Shown in pieces: positions 1 to 8,939 of a DNA stretch of 64,000 nt (position 1 is the first letter of the stretch; each line of letters opens with the position of its first letter). Source of the DNA: JAUVZF01 sp035529015 (GTDB taxonomy: Bacteria > Planctomycetota > Phycisphaerae > FEN-1346). Location of the stretch: positions 17,638 through 81,637 of the forward strand of contig DATKXP010000079.1 of the NCBI GenBank assembly GCA_035529015.1. The letters run 5' to 3'. The translations under genes and the position numbers were made by a program. Under the pieces are notes generated by a model. That model was not told where the DNA came from and did not search any database. It saw only the letters and a program-made list of their open reading frames with translations.

Positions 1-1
1 C

Positions 2-994
2 GGCGACGTCCTGCTTCGGGGGAACCGCACGCGCAAGGTGAGCACCGCCTCATGGCAGGGCTTCGACACGCCCAACTTCCCAAAACTGGGTACCATCGGC
101 GAGCACATCCGGATCAACACCAACCTTGTCCGTCCACCAGCCGACAATGAGAAGGCCCCGTTTTTCGCTCACAAGACCCTAGTTTCCGACGTAATGGACA
201 TGGGCCTGTTCCCGGGCCTTAGGGCCACTCAATTGGAAAGGCTCCTCGGCATGGAGGGCCTGAAGGGCATTGTCCTCAGGACCTTCGGTGCGGGAAATGC
301 ACCGAGTTACGACGATTTCCTCGATGTGATCGGGAAGGCCATCAGGGGCGAAGGTCAGGGGGGGAGACTTATCCTCAACGTCACGCAGTGCGTCGAGGGC
401 ATGGTTGAGATGGGCCTCTATGCAGCCAGCAGCGGCCTGCTTGAGCGTGGAGTCATCAGCGGCTTGGACATGACGCCCGAGGCAGCGTTGGCGAAGCTGA
501 TGTGGATACTTGCCACGGAGTCGGATCCTGAAGAGATCCAGAAGCAGCTCCAGATAAACCAACGCGGGGAACAGAGCCAAAACCTGTTTGACGTTCGGTA
601 TGGCGGGGCCGGCAAGAAGTCCGAACCGCAGGCAATCGTCAAGGTCTCCGCCCGGCCTTCGGGCCAGTTTGACAAGACCGCTCTCCACCGCGCCGTCCTG
701 CGCATTTCGGGCGTGGGTTTCGCAGACACGGCAGAGGGCGAAGATGTAGGGCTGCGCGTGTTCATCAACCTGCCCGGAGCAACTGCCGACACGCCCACAG
801 CCGACCCGCACTTCGCGGCGGCTTTCGAGGAGAAGTACAAGGGGCCGAAGGGCACGAGGTTTCTGCGAGAGGTGACAGCTGCCGTCAACAGGGTGGTCGA
901 GTCCGGACGGCCGATCAACATCACACTTGTGCCGATGGGAGGAAAGAAGATCTGGTACGATGGCCTGTACCTGGCGCTATTCTGCAAGGCGTGA
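2..994 (+). CDS. ansA: L-asparaginase type I (AnsA-like), N-terminus cut by window edge
   Basis: Cytoplasmic type I asparaginase would hydrolyse L-asparagine to aspartate and ammonia. The open frame runs from base 2 through the GTG at 38, and the upstream codons (GDVLLRGNRTRKVST) fit the AnsA family, so the gene begins outside the window and GTG 38 is not its start. Family motifs visible: FDTPNFPKLG, a GIVLRTFGAGNAP block, NVTQCVEGMVEMGLYA and SGLDMTPEAALAKL, matching the C-terminal half of AnsA. The catalytic threonine region is missing because it lies upstream. About 110 residues after the asparaginase fold (from about VKVSARPSG) form an extension I do not recognise. Archaeal GatD is a related alternative. 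Confidence 0.8.
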   Translation, partial: GDVLLRGNRTRKVSTASWQGFDTPNFPKLGTIGEHIRINTNLVRPPADNEKAPFFAHKTLVSDVMDMGLFPGLRATQLERLLGMEGLKGIVLRTFGAGNAPSYDDFLDVIGKAIRGEGQGGRLILNVTQCVEGMVEMGLYAASSGLLERGVISGLDMTPEAALAKLMWILATESDPEEIQKQLQINQRGEQSQNLFDVRYGGAGKKSEPQAIVKVSARPSGQFDKTALHRAVLRISGVGFADTAEGEDVGLRVFINLPGATADTPTADPHFAAAFEEKYKGPKGTRFLREVTAAVNRVVESGRPINITLVPMGGKKIWYDGLYLALFCKA

Positions 995-1566
995 ACCCGG
1001 CCCTGGCCCTCGGCTCAATAAGGCTTCTTCGGCGGCAGTTTCTGGCCGCGTTTCTTGACAGATTTCCCTACACCTCGATCGGCCTTGGCCCGACAGTCCA
1101 GAGGCATGGCGGTCCCGGAAACGGGGCCCAGTCCGGGATCCAGGGAGCGTATACGCAAGATGGGGGAGAGAATGACGTGCGAAGCGAGGGGTTCGTCACT
1201 GCCTGTTGGCCTCCGTGAGGAGGGACCCCATGCCGGGCCGCCCATTTGCGGTGCCAGCGTCTAGATGCGGAAGAATCTGTGTCGAGTTGCAGTTTCCCGT
1301 CCCATTTCGCACTTCTCGTGTCGGTACAGGGCAGATGATGCAACCACTTTCGCCAACGTGTGATGTGGCGCGGCTTGAGGCGGAACTCAGCCTCGTGCCG
1401 CACGTGGACCGGGAGGAGGCCGTGCAGGAGGTGTGGCTCGCCCACCTGTCCGGGCGAAGACCCTATAAGCAGGTTTGCCATCCGCCCCCGTCTGGCTGGG
1501 CCAATCAGCAATCCGGGCCGCCCGTCGCTCTTTGGCCCAAAGCCGATGCCATAAAGCCCTAATTCC
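995..1566. other. Intergenic stretch with a gene fragment, possible left junction of the element
   Basis: About 570 bases follow the asparaginase stop without a convincing complete gene on either strand. Long frames here are compositionally GC-rich shadows. The only protein-like piece is the fragment at 1335-1481. The left boundary of the integrated element may lie here, but I found no copy of the tRNA-Arg 3' end. Confidence 0.4.
1335..1481 (+). pseudogene. Fragment resembling a small sigma-factor-like protein of planctomycete prophages
   Basis: From ATG 1335 or 1338 the frame reads MQPLSPTCDVARLEAEL and then HVDREEAVQEVWLAHLSGR before turning into proline-rich nonsense. The EEAVQEVWLAHLSGR stretch resembles a short sigma-70-region-2-like protein that I recall lying upstream of terminase genes in planctomycete prophages. 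That is memory-based and unverified. No ribosome-binding site is visible and the expected C-terminal part is absent, so I treat it as a broken remnant. It could also be chance. Confidence 0.25.
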
Positions 1567-1595
1567 TTGGCGCCCACTTGACAGGCTGTTACAAT
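1567..1595 (+). promoter_or_regulatory. Sigma-70-like promoter of the radical SAM operon
   Basis: TTGGCG (1567-1572), a 17-base spacer and TACAAT (1590-1595), 80 bases before the ATG at 1675. The same TTG.CG-N17-TAC..T layout recurs at several other places in the window, which supports it. Confidence 0.5.
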
Positions 1596-1674
1596 TCAAC
1601 AGCAATCCCTGGTCCACCTGCGTTTGTGCAAAGGCGGGGATCGGCGACGCGCCGAAAGAGTGGAGGATGGCGGC

Positions 1675-2412
1675 ATGTACGGAGCGAGAATCGATGTTCC
1701 TGTAAGGGAGTTCGCGCACATCTTTTTGCGATGTCCTGATGTGGCCTTGAGAGACATTGAGGATATTGTGCTCACAATCCGTCGCTTAGACCACGCCGTT
1801 GAGGCTGGTGATTGGGCAGCGACGCCTTGCTTGTGGAGACGACTCCGCTTTCTGACGGCACCTCTTGAGGAGAGCTGGCGCTCGGTCAGCGCGGCGGAAG
1901 TGGAGGAGTTGCAGATCTACGAACGGCATGAGAAGGACCTTCGGCAAGGCAAAGGTGTCATAGAGGGGCGCCTTAGTCGCATTCTTTACTTAAAGTCCGC
2001 CGACATTAACATCTATCGTCGGAGCTTGGCCTGCCGTGCAGGCCAGAAGCTTTGCCCTGACGTCTACAAAGCGCTCCGCGCGACGGATACGTTCCGGGAA
2101 CTGTGTGATGATGTTGCAGACGTTGAGGAAGACTTGGTCAGGCCGAACTTCAACTTCCTTGTTCTCGCGCAGCGATTGAGCGTGGATCCGGTAAGCGTGG
2201 TATGCGCAGAGTTCGACGCCTTGCTCGGCGTAGCTCTGGCTACACTGCGAAGACTGTGCGCTGGTGGGGCTCTGGATGCTGAGTCTTGTGCCGTGCTGGA
2301 GGCGGCGATGGCTGATGAGGAAGAAAGGTTCAGGGCATTGATCCCTGAGAAGCTCGGCTGGCTGGCCCTTGCCGGTGGCGGGAGGACGGTGGCCTCGGTG
2401 GGGGCAGCGTAA
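1675..2412 (+). CDS. Uncharacterised mostly helical protein, first gene of the radical SAM operon
   Basis: Start chosen at ATG 1675 because GGAGG (1662-1666) lies 8 bases upstream; the frame is open from 1624 without a better start. The 245-residue product looks largely alpha-helical and soluble, with no signal peptide or membrane segment. A central acidic stretch, FRELCDDVADVEEDL, is followed by RPNFNFLVLAQRL. Aspartate clusters of this kind occur in class I isoprenoid synthase folds, so a terpenoid or prenyl-transfer role is possible, but I see no second metal-binding motif and hold this only as a weak idea. It sits immediately upstream of two radical SAM genes and probably works with them. 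Confidence 0.65.
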   Translation: MYGARIDVPVREFAHIFLRCPDVALRDIEDIVLTIRRLDHAVEAGDWAATPCLWRRLRFLTAPLEESWRSVSAAEVEELQIYERHEKDLRQGKGVIEGRLSRILYLKSADINIYRRSLACRAGQKLCPDVYKALRATDTFRELCDDVADVEEDLVRPNFNFLVLAQRLSVDPVSVVCAEFDALLGVALATLRRLCAGGALDAESCAVLEAAMADEEERFRALIPEKLGWLALAGGGRTVASVGAA

Positions 2413-2416
2413 CAGT

Positions 2417-3325
2417 ATGGACCGGCAGCGTTTGCTTTCGAGAAGGGCTGTGCTGTTTCCGACAGATACGTCTTTCGAAGGACGTAGCCGACTTGCAGTT
2501 GCTGTCAGGTCGCGCGGTTGCGCACATGCGCGCTCGTTTGGACCGTGCATTTACTGTGCTTGCCTAAACGATCCTCTTTGTTGCCAGAGTCCGGACGTTG
2601 CGATAAGGGACTTCGCCGCGACGATTCAGGAGTACGCTGGAGAGCAGATAGATGTAGTAAGTCTGCTGTGTCCAGGTTCCTTTCTCGACGAGCAGGACCT
2701 GCCGCGGCACACCGCCGAAGAGATGGTGCGGAGCGCGATCGACTCTTTGCGTGTCGAGACGGTCACGGTGGAAAGCCGACCGACGTTTGTGTCGGACGCG
2801 TCTGTGGAGTGGCTCCGGGGGGCCGCCGCTGGTGCACAGGTCGAGATCGCGATCGGTTTCGATACTGTCTCGGATTCGGTCCGTAACGGCGTTATCGGCA
2901 AGAAGATCTCAAGGTACGAGCTGCGTCGAGCAGTCCAGTGTGCGAAGAGGCGCGGCACTAGACCTGTGCCCTTCGTAGTTGCTCAACCGCCCGGCGTGAC
3001 ACGGGCTCAGGCAGTGGCCGAAGCCGTGAGCACCGTGATCTTCCTTCGGGACTTGGGGGTTACCGAGTGCTGGATGGAGCCGGTTCTTGTGGTTGCAGGC
3101 AGTAGGCTACAGGAGCTCTGGGAGGCTGGGGAATACCGATTGCCGGAACCCAGTATTGTCGACGAGATCGAGGCAGCGTGCTCTGAGGTGATGGGGGTCC
3201 GTCGGGGTGGTGACATCGCGTCACCGAGGGTTGTTGCGCCGAGTGCCGTTGCAGAGAGGAGGACCCAACAGCATTGCCAGAGGACGGTGGCTGGTTGTTT
3301 CTGTGGTGTCAGCAAGAGCAAGTAG
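2417..3325 (+). CDS. Radical SAM protein of the archaeosine synthase (RaSEA/TIGR01210) type
   Basis: The 302-residue protein has an iron-sulfur motif of RaSEA style near residue 35: RGCAHARSFGPCIYCAC, with spaced cysteines rather than the canonical CxxxCxxC. It is followed by SLLCPGSFLDEQDLP, matching the 'GSFLDE' signature of that family. RaSEA proteins use SAM radical chemistry in archaeosine tRNA modification. Bacterial members with other partners are uncharacterised, and no tgt-like gene lies nearby. ATG 2417 is preferred; an upstream GTG (2369) overlaps the preceding gene. The last ~35 residues are low-complexity and contain two extra cysteines. The substrate is unknown. Confidence 0.7.
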   Translation: MDRQRLLSRRAVLFPTDTSFEGRSRLAVAVRSRGCAHARSFGPCIYCACLNDPLCCQSPDVAIRDFAATIQEYAGEQIDVVSLLCPGSFLDEQDLPRHTAEEMVRSAIDSLRVETVTVESRPTFVSDASVEWLRGAAAGAQVEIAIGFDTVSDSVRNGVIGKKISRYELRRAVQCAKRRGTRPVPFVVAQPPGVTRAQAVAEAVSTVIFLRDLGVTECWMEPVLVVAGSRLQELWEAGEYRLPEPSIVDEIEAACSEVMGVRRGGDIASPRVVAPSAVAERRTQQHCQRTVAGCFCGVSKSK

Positions 3326-3380
3326 TCTGAGCGCGGTGTTCTGAAGCTACAACTGAGTACGGGATCCGGAGCGTACCGAC

Positions 3381-4673
3381 ATGCATATCTGCTTTGTCTC
3401 GCCTCGCCCCTCTTCGTCGGACGGCATCTTTGGCGTTGAGCCACTCCGTATACCTCCCTTGGGTCTCCTTATTCTTGCGTCCCTTACTCCGGACACGGTT
3501 AAGGTCGACGTATTCGATGAGCATCTGGAGGAGCTTCCAGATCTCAGCACTTATGACCTGGTAGGTATGACGTGTTCCACTGCTGCATCGACGAGGGCTT
3601 ACGAGATTGCCGATCACTGCAAGAACCTTGGGGTTCGGGTAGCTCTCGGAGGATGCCATCCCTCCTTGCTTCCCGAAGAGGCACTTGGGCATGCGGACTT
3701 CGTCTTCGTGGGGCCGGCCGAGAGAACGTGGCCGCAGTTCATCTCAGAGTTCGCCGCAGATTCTGCTAGACGACTGTATAGCGACACAAAGCTTGGTAGG
3801 CTTTTGAATCTGCCCTTACCGGATTTCTCCAAGGTCGCAAGACTCGCGCCGCGATATGGCACTATGAATGTAGCGCTCTCAAGCCTGGGCTGCAGTCACC
3901 GGTGTGCTTTCTGTACCGTCTACGCCTCCTCTGGGATAGGCTTCAGGCCGAGACCGATTGAGGATGTTGTTCGAGACCTTAAGCCCATGAGCGGGCAGTT
4001 TGTGTGGTTTGTTGATGACAACCTCTATTGCAATCGGGAGTATGCGCTAAGGCTCTTCCGGGCTATCGAGCCCCTCCAGCTCACATGGCTGAACCAAGCG
4101 AGTATTTCAATCGGCCATGATCTGGACACGCTTGTAGCCGCGAAAAGGAGCGGCTGCATCTCTCTGCTGATAGGACTGGAGTCACTTTCGGCGCGGTCCC
4201 TGAGAGCAAGCCGCAAGACCTGCAATGTGCCGGACGAATACAGATCCTGTGTTGATGCCATACGGGGGGAGGGAATAGGTGTTGAGGCGGCTTTCATATT
4301 TGGGTTTGACGAAGAGGACGAGGGTGTCTTCGAAACGACGCTAGGGTTCTGCTACGATGCCGACGTTGAGCTGGCACACTTCTCTATACTCACTCCTTTT
4401 CCGGGAACGAGCTTCTACGCGCGATGCCTTCGCGAAGAAAGACTTCTCAAACAAGAGTGGCGCTACTTTGATGGGTTTCACGTGGTGTTCAAGCCTGCTC
4501 TCATGTCCGCGGAGAGGCTTTTGCGAGGCTTCCGTGAGGCGTACCAGGAGTTCTATCGGCCGGAGGCAATAGCCCGTCGCCGCCGCCGCGCGGTCCAGCC
4601 GGCGTGGTATTTCTCGGCCATAAACAGGGACTACGGTGTGCTAGGCAGGAGTGCGGATTCAGGTGGAGGGTGA
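3381..4673 (+). CDS. B12-binding-domain radical SAM protein
   Basis: 430 residues. The N-terminal ~150 residues form a cobalamin-binding Rossmann-type domain (ICFVSPRP, PPLGLLILAS, VRVALGGCHPSL, DFVFVGPAE). The classical DxHxxG cobalt-ligating motif is not obvious, so cofactor binding may be base-off without histidine, or lost. The radical SAM core follows with SLGCSHRCAFC (CxxxCxxC at about residue 172) and the FVDDN and AFIFGFD strands. This architecture is used for methylations and rearrangements in natural-product and lipid pathways. An ATG with GGAG nine bases upstream begins the gene, 55 bases after the previous stop. Together with the RaSEA-type neighbour it gives two radical SAM enzymes in one operon. 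Confidence 0.9.
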   Translation: MHICFVSPRPSSSDGIFGVEPLRIPPLGLLILASLTPDTVKVDVFDEHLEELPDLSTYDLVGMTCSTAASTRAYEIADHCKNLGVRVALGGCHPSLLPEEALGHADFVFVGPAERTWPQFISEFAADSARRLYSDTKLGRLLNLPLPDFSKVARLAPRYGTMNVALSSLGCSHRCAFCTVYASSGIGFRPRPIEDVVRDLKPMSGQFVWFVDDNLYCNREYALRLFRAIEPLQLTWLNQASISIGHDLDTLVAAKRSGCISLLIGLESLSARSLRASRKTCNVPDEYRSCVDAIRGEGIGVEAAFIFGFDEEDEGVFETTLGFCYDADVELAHFSILTPFPGTSFYARCLREERLLKQEWRYFDGFHVVFKPALMSAERLLRGFREAYQEFYRPEAIARRRRRAVQPAWYFSAINRDYGVLGRSADSGGG

Positions 4674-4678
4674 TCGAC

Positions 4679-5371
4679 ATGTGTGAGGCGGCAGGTGCGG
4701 AAGCACAGCCACTCCAAGACTACCGCGAGGAAGTGGAGACTCATTTCTTGGCCTGCACGGCGTTCGTTTTCTTGGTGAGCGCCGGTCACGGTCTGTCCCA
4801 GGTAGTGACGGGGTGGTTTGCCGAGAGCCCCTGGCTCCTCGGCTATGCCGCGTGGGTCGCTGCGTCGTTCATACTCTTCGGCTGTCATTGTAAGAAGTCC
4901 CGAGGGCCACACGGGGAATGGCTAAAGGCTCAGCAGGAGAAGCCTTGGCTCGTCATCTTGGTCGACCTGTTCATGACGGGTGCGTTTGTGTTCTTGGCGG
5001 GGGGATGCAGAAGCGGCATGATGTTCCTTTTCTGCTGGTGCTTTCTCTTCGATACTGTCCTGCTTCTCCCCGTCCACGGTGATAAGCCTCGCACGGTGCT
5101 GGCGATGGTTCTGTACGGTAGCCTGGCGCTCTTGGTTCTTGTGGCAGCGACGGTTCCGTATGAGGTCTGGAGCTTACATCCCATGAATGTTGGGATGACG
5201 CCAGCAGAAGCCAGATTGAAACTGGGCGACAATGCTTGGCTGGTATGGCTCCAGTACGCGCTGGTGCTGTTGCTCATTGTCGGGCTGTGCTACGCTTGCC
5301 TAGGGCTTAGACGTATTGCCCGGAGGCACCTGGCTGTTGCTGGCTTGGGAGGTGGCGCAGCGCGGAAATAG
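4679..5371 (+). CDS. Polytopic membrane protein of unknown function
   Basis: ATG 4679 follows GGAGGG (4664-4669), which overlaps the end of the B12 radical SAM gene. The 230-residue product has a short cytoplasmic N-terminus and about six hydrophobic segments (for example LACTAFVFLVSAGH, LVILVDLFMTGAFVFLAGG, MMFLFCWCFLFDTVLLLPV and WLVWLQYALVLLLIVGLCY). I recognise no family. Position between the radical SAM enzymes and a symporter suggests a membrane-bound step or an accessory transport role. Confidence 0.7.
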   Translation: MCEAAGAEAQPLQDYREEVETHFLACTAFVFLVSAGHGLSQVVTGWFAESPWLLGYAAWVAASFILFGCHCKKSRGPHGEWLKAQQEKPWLVILVDLFMTGAFVFLAGGCRSGMMFLFCWCFLFDTVLLLPVHGDKPRTVLAMVLYGSLALLVLVAATVPYEVWSLHPMNVGMTPAEARLKLGDNAWLVWLQYALVLLLIVGLCYACLGLRRIARRHLAVAGLGGGAARK

Positions 5372-5382
5372 GTGCGGATGCC

Positions 5383-6726
5383 ATGTGGTATGTTATCGCC
5401 TACCTCGTAGCTGTCCTCGTGATTGGCGTGGCCGCAGCGCGGCGCCAGTCTGCCGAGGGCTTCATGATGGCGGACCGCCAATTGGGTGCGTTTGCGGTAG
5501 GGAGTTCAGTCTCGGCGGGCTTCTTTGATGCCTTTGTGCTGGCGGTGTACGCTGGTTACGTCTATCAATACGGCTTGTCAGCGCTGTGGCTCTTTGTCGG
5601 TGTCGCGGTCGGACTGGGTGTCTTTGCGCTGATGGCCAGGCCTATAAAGGAAGCTTCCGATGCCGGGCGCTTCCACACGATGGCCGACTACTTCTTCGCG
5701 CGGTTCCCACGCGACGCGAAGCCGGGTTATGCCGTCGCCGGTTTGCTGGTGGTCTTCTTTCTTGCCCTACTCCTTGTGCAGTTCATATTTGGCAGCCAAG
5801 TGCTCGCCTTTCTCACAGGTTGGAGCTACACGTCGTGCGTGCTGATCGTGGGGATTGTCGTGATGCTGTACATGGTTATCGGGGGGTTCCGGGCAAGCGT
5901 TCGCACGGACGTGTTTCAGTGGTTGCTGATCGTGCTGCTCGCGAGCATCGTGGCTCTTGTGGTGCGGAGAGATCTCGCACCATCCTGGGCTGCGGCGCGT
6001 CCCTTGGGCATCGGCATCGGTAAGAGTGCTGCCTTCCTTGTGATTGGGACGCTGAATACGATCGTGGCAGCGGATCTCTGGCAGCGCGCTTATGCTGCGA
6101 AGTCCGTTCAGAGTCTGCGACGGGGACTGTTTCTTGCTGCTCTCATGCTCCCTCTCGCCGGCGCAGTGATTGGCATCATAGCCCTGGCTACACGGCAGCA
6201 GTTTCCGGGCTTGGATGATCCTACTCAGGCTCTCCTGTATGGATTCGGACGGGCCTTGGGAGAAGGGTGGCGCGGTCTGGGGTTTGTCGTTTTGTTTGCC
6301 GCGATCATGTCCAGTGCAGACACGATGCTCTTCGTGATTGGCTCTAGCGTTGTCAAGGACTTCGCGGAAAGAAGACGCCGCTGGACGGATGCAAGGAGGG
6401 TACGCCTTGTGCGCTACGCTTTGGGCGTAGCCGGTTTGCTGGGGGTGATTGTGGCCATTGCCGTACAGGACATACTCACTATCGCTCTCAGCATAGCAGG
6501 GCTAGGTATTGGCCTGTCGCCGGCTGTTGTAGCCGTTCGGTTTTTCGATCCGCGAAGCATCTCCGTGTTCGTCAGCATCATGCTGGGTGCGGCCGCAGTT
6601 GGCGCTCTTCTTTTGAGTGGATACGTGATGCCCGAGACCTCCCTCGTATCACTGCCGGTAGCCCTGGTTGCGCTGCTCATAACTGAACTTCTCGCACGCA
6701 TACGAGGGCGCGGGAAGAGTGATTGA
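5383..6726 (+). CDS. Sodium:solute symporter (SSS family)
   Basis: 447 residues with about 12-13 membrane segments. Typical SSS features: the tail of TM1 running into RRQSAEGFMMADRQLG (the 'F..a.R.lg' motif), SVSAGFFDAF in TM2, YMVIGGFRASVRTDVFQ (the 'GG..a...TD..Q' motif), and AAIMSSADTMLFVIGSSVVKD (the SSAD sodium-site motif in TM8). Family members import sugars, amino acids, nucleosides or vitamins with sodium; the substrate cannot be read. As last gene of the five-gene block it may import the precursor or recover the product of the radical SAM enzymes. Confidence 0.9.
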   Translation: MWYVIAYLVAVLVIGVAAARRQSAEGFMMADRQLGAFAVGSSVSAGFFDAFVLAVYAGYVYQYGLSALWLFVGVAVGLGVFALMARPIKEASDAGRFHTMADYFFARFPRDAKPGYAVAGLLVVFFLALLLVQFIFGSQVLAFLTGWSYTSCVLIVGIVVMLYMVIGGFRASVRTDVFQWLLIVLLASIVALVVRRDLAPSWAAARPLGIGIGKSAAFLVIGTLNTIVAADLWQRAYAAKSVQSLRRGLFLAALMLPLAGAVIGIIALATRQQFPGLDDPTQALLYGFGRALGEGWRGLGFVVLFAAIMSSADTMLFVIGSSVVKDFAERRRRWTDARRVRLVRYALGVAGLLGVIVAIAVQDILTIALSIAGLGIGLSPAVVAVRFFDPRSISVFVSIMLGAAAVGALLLSGYVMPETSLVSLPVALVALLITELLARIRGRGKSD

Positions 6727-7206
6727 CGACTGGAATCTGCTATCGTTTTCTGAGCGGTCGCTATTGGCGGCGATTCGGCTGCGGCCGGTGACCTGCTGAG
6801 TTCAGTGGGAACGCGTCACGCTAGACTTGGGACCTCAGTCGAGGGCATGCCGACGAGCAGGAAATCTCCCCAGGAGGTGGCGAGCGGTACGAGGAGCACG
6901 GGGCGAGACCCTCGTGTGGAAGGCCCGGCGGATGCGCGTTGCAGCAGGAAGTGCCACCGCAAGGGGCTGGATTGCATCGCATAACGTACCATCAGGGCAC
7001 GGACCGGGCGCCCCCCTGTGGGAAGCTCATATCTGGTCGCCCGTTCCCTTAGCTGGAATGCCCCCAAGGTCCACATCCGTAACCATTTCACCTCACCACC
7101 CGAAAGTCTCTTCCGACCGCCCTGTGCCAACCGTATCATAGGATAGACAACCAGACCAGGCGACGATCCGGAGGCTGATCCCCACCGGGTTGCCACCGAA
7201 AGAATC
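6727..7206. other. Non-coding junction between cargo block 1 and phage module
   Basis: About 480 bases with no convincing gene on either strand. A terminase gene would be expected just upstream of the phage head genes, but nothing resembling small or large terminase is encoded here. I see no clear promoter or tRNA. Confidence 0.5.
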
Positions 7207-7240
7207 AAGGCCGTTCGGGGCCGAACACCCGAGCGGCCTT
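7207..7240 (+). terminator. Strong hairpin, probable terminator upstream of phage head genes
   Basis: Stem of 13 pairs (7207-7219 with 7228-7240, one G-T pair, AAGGCCG...CGGCCTT ends) around an 8-base loop, followed by CTCTTTT. It lies 44 bases before the first phage gene and would stop transcription coming from the left. An 11-base match to the tRNA-Arg T arm inside it is probably accidental. Confidence 0.55.
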
Positions 7241-7284
7241 CTCTTTTGGTTCGCCCGGCCTGGTTGTCGGACGGGAGGTAAGAG

Positions 7285-7476
7285 GTGGCCGACGACCTGG
7301 AACAGACGATTCGCGAGAACGCCCAGGGCCCTGCCGAGGCCACGGGCGATTCGGGTTCGATGCGCCAGCACGACCTGAAGGACCAGGTCGAGGCCGACCG
7401 TTACCTCGCCTCCAAGGACGCGGTGCGGAAGGGCCGGGGCTTTCGTCTGACGAAGCTCGTACCGCCGGGAGCATAG
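7285..7476 (+). CDS. Small phage protein preceding portal (gpW-like position)
   Basis: 63 residues, GTG start with GGGAGG (7273-7278) at good spacing. The sequence (MADDLEQTIRENAQGP, later EADRYLASKDAV, ending FRLTKLVPPG) is of the small head-completion type found directly before portal genes in many siphophages; lambda gpW occupies the same place. It is short, charged and soluble. The stop lies two bases before the portal start, so the two are co-transcribed and probably coupled. Confidence 0.7.
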   Translation: MADDLEQTIRENAQGPAEATGDSGSMRQHDLKDQVEADRYLASKDAVRKGRGFRLTKLVPPGA

Positions 7477-7478
7477 GC

Positions 7479-8939
7479 TTGTTCAACTGGCTCAAGAGAA
7501 TCCGTTCTTCATCGAAGCCCGCTCGTGTGAGCGACCGGCAGGGCCTCCTCTTCCGTTTCCTGCGCGGCCGCTACGATGCGGCCACCACGACCGACGAGAA
7601 CCGCCGCCACTGGGCCAGCGCCGACGGCCTCTCGGCCGACGTCGCCAACAGCCCGCAGATTCGGCGGACGCTGCGGAACCGTTCCCGCTACGAGGTCGCC
7701 AACAACTCCTACGCCCGCGGCATCGTCCTGACGCTCGCGAACGACCTGGTGGGCACCGGACCGCGCCTCCAGATGCTGACGGACGACCCGGAAGCCAATC
7801 GCCGGATCGAACGCGAGTTCGCCGAGTGGTCGAGGGCCGTGGGTCTCGCCGAAAAACTCCGGACGATGCGGATGGCCCGGGCCGAGGACGGCGAGGCGTT
7901 CGCCATGCTCGTCTCGAACGACGCACTCCCGTCCTCCGTGAAACTCGACCTGCGCCTCATCGAGGCGGACCAGGTCGCCACGCCGGACCTGAAGCCCGAC
8001 GCGAAGGGCGCCGTGGACGGCATCGTGTTCGACCGGTTCGGCAATCCGCGCGAGTACCACGTCCTCAAGGCCCATCCAGGCAGCAAACAGGCCGCGCTCG
8101 GCATGAAATACGACCGGGTCCCTGCCGAATCGATGATTCACTGGTTCCGTGCCGACCGGCCGGGCCAGTCGCGCGGTATCCCGGACATCATGCCGGCGCT
8201 GCCTCTGTTTGCCCAACTGCGCCGGTTCACCCTCGCCGTCATCGCATCCGCCGAGACGGCTGCCGAGTTCGCCGGCGTCCTCTACACCGACGCGCCGCCG
8301 AACGGCGAGGCCGACCCCATCGAGCCGATGGACGCCATCGAACTCGAACAGCGGATGCTCATGACGATGCCGGGCGGGTGGAAGATGGCCCAGGTCCACG
8401 CCGAACAGCCAGCGACGACCTACGCGGAGTTCAAGAACCAGATCCTGAACGAGATCGCCCGGTGCCTGAACATGCCGTTCAACGTCGCGGCGGGCAACTC
8501 CTCGGGCTACAACTACGCTTCGGGTCGCCTCGACCACCAGACGTACTTCAAGTCGGTCCGCGTGGAACAGGCCCATCTCGGCGCGGTCGCCCTGGACCGC
8601 ATCTTCGGGGCATGGATGCAGGAAGCGACCCGCGTGTTGAGTCTCCCGCTGCTCCTCTTGCGCAAGCGAGGCGCGTACCCGCACCAGTGGTTCTGGGACG
8701 GCTACGAGCACGTGGACCCGGCGAAGGAAGCGAGGGCCCAGACGACCCGCCTTGCGAACCACACGACCACGCTGGCGATTGAGTACGCGAAGGCGGGCCT
8801 GGACTGGGAGGAGCAGCTCCGGCAACGGGCCAAGGAGAAGGAACTGATGCGGGAACTGGGCCTGACGGAACCCGAGGCCCTGCCTGTGGCAGAAAAGGAC
8901 GACGAGGATGAGCCGGAAACGAACCGTGAAGCTGCCTGA
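7479..8939 (+). CDS. Phage portal protein (lambda-type)
   Basis: 486 residues, TTG start (MFNWLKRI). Portal features: an N-terminal helical region with SRYEVANNSYARGIVLTLAND, the lambda-type block LRLIEADQV, FDRFGNPREYHVLKAHPG, MIHWFRADRPGQSRGIP, and the C-terminal wing with FNVAAGNSSGYNYASGRLDHQ. Portals form the dodecameric channel for DNA at a capsid vertex. Normally a large-terminase gene precedes it; here none is present. The stop overlaps the start of the protease-capsid gene by 32 bases. Confidence 0.9.
   Translation: MFNWLKRIRSSSKPARVSDRQGLLFRFLRGRYDAATTTDENRRHWASADGLSADVANSPQIRRTLRNRSRYEVANNSYARGIVLTLANDLVGTGPRLQMLTDDPEANRRIEREFAEWSRAVGLAEKLRTMRMARAEDGEAFAMLVSNDALPSSVKLDLRLIEADQVATPDLKPDAKGAVDGIVFDRFGNPREYHVLKAHPGSKQAALGMKYDRVPAESMIHWFRADRPGQSRGIPDIMPALPLFAQLRRFTLAVIASAETAAEFAGVLYTDAPPNGEADPIEPMDAIELEQRMLMTMPGGWKMAQVHAEQPATTYAEFKNQILNEIARCLNMPFNVAAGNSSGYNYASGRLDHQTYFKSVRVEQAHLGAVALDRIFGAWMQEATRVLSLPLLLLRKRGAYPHQWFWDGYEHVDPAKEARAQTTRLANHTTTLAIEYAKAGLDWEEQLRQRAKEKELMRELGLTEPEALPVAEKDDEDEPETNREAA

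Noticed and set aside
2417..3325. Archaeosine tRNA modification pathway
   Set aside because: The protein has RaSEA-like motifs, but no arcTGT/ArcS gene is nearby and the host appears bacterial, so the pathway assignment is not supported.
7220..7232. 11-base match (CGAACACCCGA) to the tRNA-Arg T arm as a left attachment site
   Set aside because: It lies inside a terminator-like hairpin whose stem explains most of it; too short and not flanked by further tRNA sequence.
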